Assembly (NCBI RefSeq): GCF_000227745.2
Contig: NC_018012.1
Location: 930,001-994,000, forward strand
DNA: 64,000 nucleotides
Source: Thiocystis violascens DSM 198
GTDB lineage: Bacteria; Pseudomonadota; Gammaproteobacteria; Chromatiales; Chromatiaceae
Direction: 5' to 3'
Shown here piece after piece: positions 59,309-64,000 of this stretch. A model generated the notes under the pieces. The model saw nothing but the letters and a program-made list of their open reading frames with translations. It did no database searches and was not told the origin of the DNA. The translations under genes and the position numbers were made by a program. Within the stretch, counting starts at the first letter, position 1, and each line of letters starts with the position of its first letter.

Positions 59309-59542
59309 TCGGGTAGAGCGAGCGCGCCTGTCGGGTGGCTAACAGCGGCAACCCAACCGACGCTGCAGCGCGGATGTGCAATGGGTAACCTGACCCCGGC
59401 TTTTCCTGGGGCAACTTGATCAACAGCGCCCGCCTCGAACTGGCGCGCGACCCGGTGGTCTGGTGGTCGCTGACCGCCGCTTTTGCGTTCATGTTCACCC
59501 TGGTGCTGGCGGCCAACCTCTTCGCGGACGTGGTCCGGGATG
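59309..59542. repeat. Duplicated segment: Rpn upstream region plus permease tail, copy 2
   Basis: Counterpart of 55362-55590. The part from about 59407 is a diverged third copy of the permease 3' end, with an open but promoterless frame. It ends at 59542, where transposase fragment 2 begins. Confidence 0.88.
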
Positions 59543-59543
59543 G

Positions 59544-59690
59544 AAAGGGACCGCCAATATTGTGTTTGCGGGCCAGCGGGCCGTGTTGGAGCCGCTTCTG
59601 GTTTGGCTCCCGGCCGGGGGGCGCGTGCTGCTGTCAGCTGACCAATTCTATCCCTCGGCGGCGCTGTTTGAGTGGGTTCAGGCCCAGTAG
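59544..59690 (+). pseudogene. IS4-like transposase fragment 2
   Basis: Encodes GTANIVFAGQRAVLEPLLVWL, then RVLLSADQFYPSAALFEWVQAQ, overlapping and extending fragment 1 past its deletion, and includes the second catalytic Asp segment (SADQFYP). A stop follows at 59688-59690. No terminal inverted repeats were recognised. Confidence 0.8.
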
Positions 59691-59696
59691 GGAAAA

Positions 59697-59713
59697 GGTA
59701 CGCGATGCGTACC
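59697..59713. repeat. Palindrome ggtacgcgatgcgtacc, second copy
   Basis: Same 17-base palindrome as at 58303-58319, here between transposase fragment 2 and the truncated DUF3800 gene. Confidence 0.7.
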
Positions 59714-59732
59714 CTGGCTACCTGGCTTGAAG

Positions 59733-59913
59733 CCGCGATCTCGGGGACGATGGCCGTCCGATAGTCCTCCTTGGCCGTCAGGCAAAAGGCCAGCACGAAC
59801 AGCGGATACTCGGGATTGATGCGCTCCAGGCCGTGATCGCCGCTTTCGTCAACGTAGATGGTGAAGCGACCGAACTCCGGCGCACTGCCCTCTGATTGGA
59901 TGGGTCGCGTCAC
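59733..59913 (-). pseudogene. DUF3800-family gene, truncated after about 60 codons
   Basis: GTG start 6 bases after the stop of the DGQHR gene, so it belonged to that operon. The encoded MTRPIQSEGSAPEFGRFTIY, then VDESGDHGLERINPEYPLFVLAFCL, is the DUF3800 N-terminus with its DESGD acid motif. Homology ends near 59733 at the palindrome and transposase remnants; the frame then drifts into duplicated sequence. The family is suspected to be nuclease-like and often lies beside restriction and defence genes. Confidence 0.75.
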
Positions 59914-59919
59914 CTGCGA

Positions 59920-61440
59920 TCAGCCCGCGATGAATCCATAATAGATGGACACCTGTCGCTTAACCTCGCTGCAAATGCTGTGGGTGTCGGTCAGGCGAAG
60001 CTGTTTGAAGTCGGCGAGATTGAAACCGAAATCCTTGCTGACATCCCCGATACTGTCATTGTGCAGGAGCAGAAAGTTGTCGTGCGTTTTGAGGCGCGCT
60101 TGATTCAAGCCCATCAAAAGCCCGATTTCGTGATAAACATTCTTGTTTCCAGCCGTCAGGTCGGCGATCAGATAGCCCGATTCCTCGATCAACTGAAAAA
60201 TCTCACCGCTGATCGGATAGGAAAAACCCTTGTCAAATTCATCGACGCGGATAGGCTTGAGTTTCAAATCGCACTGGTGTTCCTGATTCAATTCCGCGAT
60301 AGCGGACTCGATTGCCTTCCAGTTAGGGTTATCGAGCAGTTGGCCATTCTGGCCCGGAATCTTGAACTGCATGGACACGAAGATTTGCCGCCGGCGCGAT
60401 TCGGCGACCTTCTCGAAGATGCGGATCAGGTCCGAGGCGTTGATGGTTTGCAGTTCGTATTGGTGGTTCTTGAGCACCCAGTTTTCCAACAGCCGGTAGC
60501 GTGGACCACCTTGGAGGGCAAAGAACAGGAACGCCGAGAACAGCCCCCTGGATGTGCTACGCGCCAGGCGCTCGTCCGCATAGCTGGCGTGAACCGTCTG
60601 AATCGCTTGCAGCAACTGGACGCGATCGGGGGGCGGGGTGGCATCCTGCAACCGTTCCCGCTCGCGCTGCAAGTCGCGCAATGACTTCACCAGCACCGAG
60701 CATCGGGCGTCGTCCTGTCCCGCGTGCTGACCAAACACACCACGCAGATGGGGCAGATAGTCGAAGTTGAGGGTCTTGCGGATCTCTCGGCACAGCACAA
60801 ACTCAGGACCGAAATCCTTGTCCAGCACATCGTCCGGAAAGCCCGCCTCGTCCTCGATGATGCCTTTGTAAACCTCTTCCGATGTCAAGGGCAGTGCCTT
60901 GCTGTTGATGTTGTAGAACAGCGCCTTCTCGCTTTGCCGGGCCTGACCTTGGGGCAGCAGGACGATACAGAACGAAACTGGGTTGCGGTCCAGAGGTTCC
61001 TTGTCGCCCATCGACTCAAAGGCGCTGATGCGGTGGTTGCCGTCGATGCGCTTGAGCACCATACCGACCTCGTCGGGAATCGTGAGGTTGACCCGCGTCA
61101 GGTCGGTCGCGGTCCTTGTGCGGGTAGGCTTGAGGCCGACGCCATTGACGTTGGACTTGAAACCCAAGCCTTGCAAAAGCAGCTTCACAGGATCATCGAT
61201 CGGTGCTCCGGACCGCTCGTAATCGGCCAAAAGTTCCAGCGACAGCACCACCTCGGGAAAGAAGAGGTATTCGCCGCGCTCGTAGAAGCGTTGGATCGCG
61301 GCCCGATGATCCGGCTTGATGTCGCGTTGGTAGTCGTCGGCGAAGGAATGTCTGGACAACTCGCTGAGCCGGGCAAAGCCCCGCACCACCAGAAAACCGC
61401 CCAGGGATTCAGCAAGGACACCGCGAAAGGTCGTGCTCAC
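59920..61440 (-). CDS. DGQHR-like (DndB-type) protein with C-terminal TIR/deoxyribosyltransferase-like domain
   Basis: 506 residues with a GTG start overlapping the hsdS stop (GTGA). The N-terminal two thirds resemble the DGQHR/ParB-like family: LKRIDGNHRISAFESMGD (DGNHR in place of DGQHR, about residues 130-135), ALFYNINSKALPLTSEEVY, and helical segments as in DndB. From about residue 348, QIFVSMQFKIP, IFQLIEESGYLIADLTAGNKNVYHEIGLLMGL and SIGDVSKDFGFNLADFKQL form the alpha/beta pattern of nucleoside 2-deoxyribosyltransferase- or TIR-like NAD-binding domains. The Glu of NVYHEIG is a candidate catalytic residue. Embedded in a type I restriction operon, it may couple DNA sensing to nucleotide hydrolysis. 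That is inference. Confidence 0.78.
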   Translation of the reverse strand: MSTTFRGVLAESLGGFLVVRGFARLSELSRHSFADDYQRDIKPDHRAAIQRFYERGEYLFFPEVVLSLELLADYERSGAPIDDPVKLLLQGLGFKSNVNGVGLKPTRTRTATDLTRVNLTIPDEVGMVLKRIDGNHRISAFESMGDKEPLDRNPVSFCIVLLPQGQARQSEKALFYNINSKALPLTSEEVYKGIIEDEAGFPDDVLDKDFGPEFVLCREIRKTLNFDYLPHLRGVFGQHAGQDDARCSVLVKSLRDLQRERERLQDATPPPDRVQLLQAIQTVHASYADERLARSTSRGLFSAFLFFALQGGPRYRLLENWVLKNHQYELQTINASDLIRIFEKVAESRRRQIFVSMQFKIPGQNGQLLDNPNWKAIESAIAELNQEHQCDLKLKPIRVDEFDKGFSYPISGEIFQLIEESGYLIADLTAGNKNVYHEIGLLMGLNQARLKTHDNFLLLHNDSIGDVSKDFGFNLADFKQLRLTDTHSICSEVKRQVSIYYGFIAG

Positions 61441-62846
61441 GCCGTTTCTCTCAATAACATGGCCTCGATCCGGCGCTTGGCGATCTCAAGTTCGGTTTCG
61501 GCTTGCTGGCGTAACCGTTTTGCCTCGTTACGGATTTCTCTGATATGGCCAGCAATCGCCGTCTGTTTAACCAAATCAGGAATAGGGATCGGGAGTTGAC
61601 GGAGCAGGTCGACATTCACGCCAGACTGATTGTTCCAGTTGGTGCATAGACTAAAAAACACCTTAAGCCGTTGATATGCATTGAGCACGGCAGTCAGATA
61701 TTCCGCATTCAACTCGCGCTCAATGACGCCGATCCTTGTGATGTGATTCGAGCAGAAAAACGGTTGCCCGTCGATATCCAGGTAGACCGTTTTTCCAACG
61801 AGTTCCTGGCTGTTAGTGTTGTTGAATAGAACTTCACCAGTTTGAACGACATCCGCAATTCTCTCGGTCAGTAATGCTCTGTCGAGATAAATATTCCTGT
61901 CAAAGATCAGTTCTCGGTCCGCGTCGATATTGGTTGGCCGAAGTTGAATCACACCATCATCGTCGAAAAGCTGCATTTCACCACCGGCGGCAAATCCGGT
62001 TCTCACGTAGTGGCAGCAATGGCCGAGTTTCTTGTGAGGGGTGTTGGCATTCTCGATTGCGTGCCAAAGTTTGAAAGAGTGAAAGAGCGGATCAAACCGC
62101 CACCCTGCCAACTCTCGCCGCTGGGCGGTAAAGATGCGGTTGGCGATGGTGTTTTCCGGTTCTGGCGGCAGGGTAATGCCGAGTTCGGCGAGGAGGTAGT
62201 CATCAATGCCCTCGAACATCTGCTCTGCATCGGCATGTGCTGCTCTATATGCAGCGGTCGCATCCTCGTAAATTAAAACGATCTGTTGCTGCACCTCGGG
62301 GGGTGACGCCGGAAACACAAGACTATGTATCAGTGTCTTGTCGAGGTAGTCCACACCATTGTTGGCAACCAAACCCAGCCGCATTTGCCTTTTCATCAAA
62401 GGAGTATCTAGTGCAACTGCGGCAAATTTTGGATTCACTGCACTTTTAAATTTTATTCTGAAGATTGAGCCATTGATTACCGCTTCGCCCGGCTCATCTT
62501 CAATAACGGCTACACATTTATTCGATGCGATCGTCGCACCTTTTACGGCAAGTAAAACATTCCCGATATTGATTCTGGCTTTAGGATTAAAATATTCCCG
62601 AGCGACACGATGGCACGATGAAAGATCAACTCTCAGGTTGGGCATCATCTCGGTTGCGCGAAGAAAGGTAATTGGTAATGAATCGTCGTAACTATCGCCT
62701 GGCGGTAAAACTCCGTAGGCGCCTTCCAGTATGACTTCGCGCATTTTTGTTGCCCCATCCATCCGCCAAAGTTTCTCAGTAAAAGTGAGGACGCTCGGTG
62801 AATAAAGGCGCGGAGCATATTTTCCTTTTGTTAACCCCCAGTGCAC
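61437..62846 (-). CDS. hsdS: Type I restriction-modification specificity subunit
   Basis: 469 residues from a GTG at 62846. There are two target-recognition halves. The first begins GLTKGKYAPRLYSPSVLTFTEKL, with YGVLPPGDSYDDSLPITFLRATEM. The second begins RRELAGWRFDPLFHSFKLWHAIEN, with LGHCCHYVRTGFAAGGEMQLF. Each is followed by a conserved helix (PPEVQQQIVLIYEDATAAYRAA; LPIPIPDLVKQTAIAGHIREI). This is the HsdS architecture, which sets the bipartite DNA target. The homology starts right at the GTG and the frame stays open upstream to a CTG overlapping the hsdM stop (62882), so the true start may be slightly earlier. A hairpin spans this junction. Confidence 0.85.
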   Translation of the reverse strand: MHWGLTKGKYAPRLYSPSVLTFTEKLWRMDGATKMREVILEGAYGVLPPGDSYDDSLPITFLRATEMMPNLRVDLSSCHRVAREYFNPKARINIGNVLLAVKGATIASNKCVAVIEDEPGEAVINGSIFRIKFKSAVNPKFAAVALDTPLMKRQMRLGLVANNGVDYLDKTLIHSLVFPASPPEVQQQIVLIYEDATAAYRAAHADAEQMFEGIDDYLLAELGITLPPEPENTIANRIFTAQRRELAGWRFDPLFHSFKLWHAIENANTPHKKLGHCCHYVRTGFAAGGEMQLFDDDGVIQLRPTNIDADRELIFDRNIYLDRALLTERIADVVQTGEVLFNNTNSQELVGKTVYLDIDGQPFFCSNHITRIGVIERELNAEYLTAVLNAYQRLKVFFSLCTNWNNQSGVNVDLLRQLPIPIPDLVKQTAIAGHIREIRNEAKRLRQQAETELEIAKRRIEAMLLRETA

Positions 62847-62879
62847 GACGAAATACTTTTCTTCGTCGAGACCGGGGGT
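62834..62879 (-). promoter_or_regulatory. Nested hairpin across the hsdM-hsdS junction
   Basis: accccc (62834-62839) pairs with gggggt (62874-62879) and, inside it, cgacgaa (62846-62852) with ttcgtcg (62862-62868). It covers the hsdM stop and the hsdS GTG and could limit hsdS translation or transcript passage. Confidence 0.5.
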
Positions 62880-64000
62880 CAGACAAAAGGGCGCGTATCC
62901 CCTTTTTCGATGTGTTCCACAAACCGCGCCAGTTCTCTGGCGACAGTTTCCAGTTCGTTGGTAGCGGTCGGGCGCCCGGTCGCGTCATAGCCGATATCCT
63001 CGGCAATCGCCATGAAGATCGGGTAGTCGTCGAGCTGGGACTTGACCTTGGCGAGAAAATCATCCTCCAGGGTCTCGCGCAGGTTCTCAATGCGCTCGTT
63101 GAAATCGTCGCTGGTGGCTTGCAGCCAGTCCTTGTAGGCGTCGGTTTCCTTATGGGCGACGCTGGCGGCCTTGGCCTCGGCCTTGAGTTCGCGCTTGATC
63201 GCCGCCGTTAGAGTTCCTTGTGCCGTCAGTGCATCGAGCCTGGCAACCAGCTCGTTTTCGATGGTCTGGATGATCGCTTCGCCGCGCTTGATGGTGCTCT
63301 TCTTTTCCTCGATCAGCGCCTCCAGCGCGACGCCCAAGGCATCCTGGGCGAAGAGATCGTCCTGGGCCTTGGTCTTGATGGACTGGATGGCCGCCGTGGT
63401 GGCGGCAGCGTATTTCTTCAGGAAGAGCACCGAGCTTTTCACCCCCGCCCCATTGGCGGCAAAGGCGAATTGAGGCAGCGAGACCACGGCGACGATGCGC
63501 CAATGTTCCTCGATCCAGTCGCGCACGTATTGCATGCTGCTGTTGGTAAGGATGCTGTCGGGGATGACCATGGCCAGATAGCCGCCGGGCTTAAGAAAGC
63601 GGTGGCATTGCTCGATGAACAGCACCTCGGTGGTCTGCTGGTCGCGGGTGATTTCGCGTAGCAGGTTGACGTTGTTGATCTTGGCATCGATCCAGTCCAC
63701 GCCCTTCTTGCCGAGCCGGTAGTTCTCCAGGTAGCGCTTTTCGGCGAATTTGATCTTGGAGCCGAAGGGGGGATTGGTGATGATGAAATCGAAGCCGTCG
63801 CGCTGGAATCCGCGCCGCTTGTTGGTCTTGGCCGGCATCTTCTCGATGGACTCCAGGCCATCGAAGGCGATGACATTGGTGTGTCCGTCGTCGTGGATGA
63901 TCATGTTCATCTTGGCGGTGCGGGCGATGCCTTCGGAAATTTCGATCCCGAACAGGTTGCACTCGGCGAAGTCGTGCCAGTATTGCCAGTGTTCTCGCGT
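62879..64000 (-). CDS. hsdM: Type I restriction-modification methyltransferase subunit, C-terminal part (5' cut by window)
   Basis: 373 codons are visible and the frame is open through 64000. EISEGIARTAKMNMIIHDDG and DFIITNPPFGSKIKF give the SAM-binding surroundings and the NPPF catalytic motif of N6-adenine methyltransferases. YLAMVIPDSILTNSSMQYVRDWI, FAFAANGAGVKSSVLFLKK and a long helical C-terminal region follow, as in HsdM. With HsdS it methylates the recognition sequence. The N-terminal helical domain and any hsdR lie beyond the window or are lost; no hsdR is downstream. Confidence 0.92.
   Translation of the reverse strand, partial: TREHWQYWHDFAECNLFGIEISEGIARTAKMNMIIHDDGHTNVIAFDGLESIEKMPAKTNKRRGFQRDGFDFIITNPPFGSKIKFAEKRYLENYRLGKKGVDWIDAKINNVNLLREITRDQQTTEVLFIEQCHRFLKPGGYLAMVIPDSILTNSSMQYVRDWIEEHWRIVAVVSLPQFAFAANGAGVKSSVLFLKKYAAATTAAIQSIKTKAQDDLFAQDALGVALEALIEEKKSTIKRGEAIIQTIENELVARLDALTAQGTLTAAIKRELKAEAKAASVAHKETDAYKDWLQATSDDFNERIENLRETLEDDFLAKVKSQLDDYPIFMAIAEDIGYDATGRPTATNELETVARELARFVEHIEKGDTRPFV

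Noticed and set aside
1..64000. tRNA or rRNA genes
   Set aside because: No GTTCRANNC-type T-arm with a matching acceptor stem and no rRNA core sequence was found by reading; a dedicated scan would settle it.

Overview
This is a GC-rich gammaproteobacterial chromosome segment, most likely from a purple sulfur bacterium or close relative (Chromatiaceae-like). The clues are a dissimilatory-type sulfate adenylyltransferase, ferredoxin-containing MinD-type ATPases beside a NifX-like protein, a VpsR-like regulator, large TPR glycosyltransferases next to flagellin, and short dispersed palindromes of the kind common in those genomes. The assignment is inference; no rRNA or other phylogenetic marker is present.

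Layout. 0-3 kb: two tandem MinD/Mrp-type ATPases with a NifX-like protein and an alpha/beta hydrolase. 3-9.2 kb (mostly minus strand): an operon of a VpsR-like sigma-54 activator, an exported protein with a PEP-CTERM-like C-terminus and an outer-membrane beta-barrel, followed by a PilZ protein, a small ORF and a FixJ-type response regulator. 9.3-13.7 kb: folK, then BatD and a BatB/BatC fusion. 13.9-35.5 kb: a surface-glycan island with a large flagellin, a TPR-methyltransferase, three paralogous TPR/SPINDLY-like glycosyltransferases, a CDP-sugar operon (rfbF, rfbG, rfbC-like epimerase, C-methyltransferase, SDR, TylF and CmcI families), an unknown protein and a TPR-FkbM methyltransferase. The genes fit modification of flagellin and/or a cell-surface glycan.

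35.7-43.5 kb: mostly housekeeping genes (periplasmic glutathione peroxidase, fpr, PAP2 phosphatase, sat, lytic transglycosylase, Tat-type DUF882 peptidase, RNB-domain ribonuclease). 43.6-55.3 kb: a double-ABC ATPase (YejF type), fabI, a 1005-residue fusion of NfnA-like, NfnB-like and rubrerythrin-like parts, and the matching peptide transporter binding protein and two permeases (YejA/B/E type).

55.2-59.9 kb is a decayed mosaic. It carries duplicated pieces of the permease tail, an Rpn-family nuclease (one stub, one intact copy), a broken phosphoketolase tail, two IS4-like transposase remnants and a truncated DUF3800 gene. Within it sit an L,D-transpeptidase lipoprotein, an exported unknown and a small lipoprotein missed by length filters. 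The last 4 kb (minus strand) is a defence operon: hsdM (runs off the window), hsdS, a DGQHR-like protein with a C-terminal TIR/deoxyribosyltransferase-like domain, and the DUF3800 remnant. No tRNA, rRNA or CRISPR array was seen.
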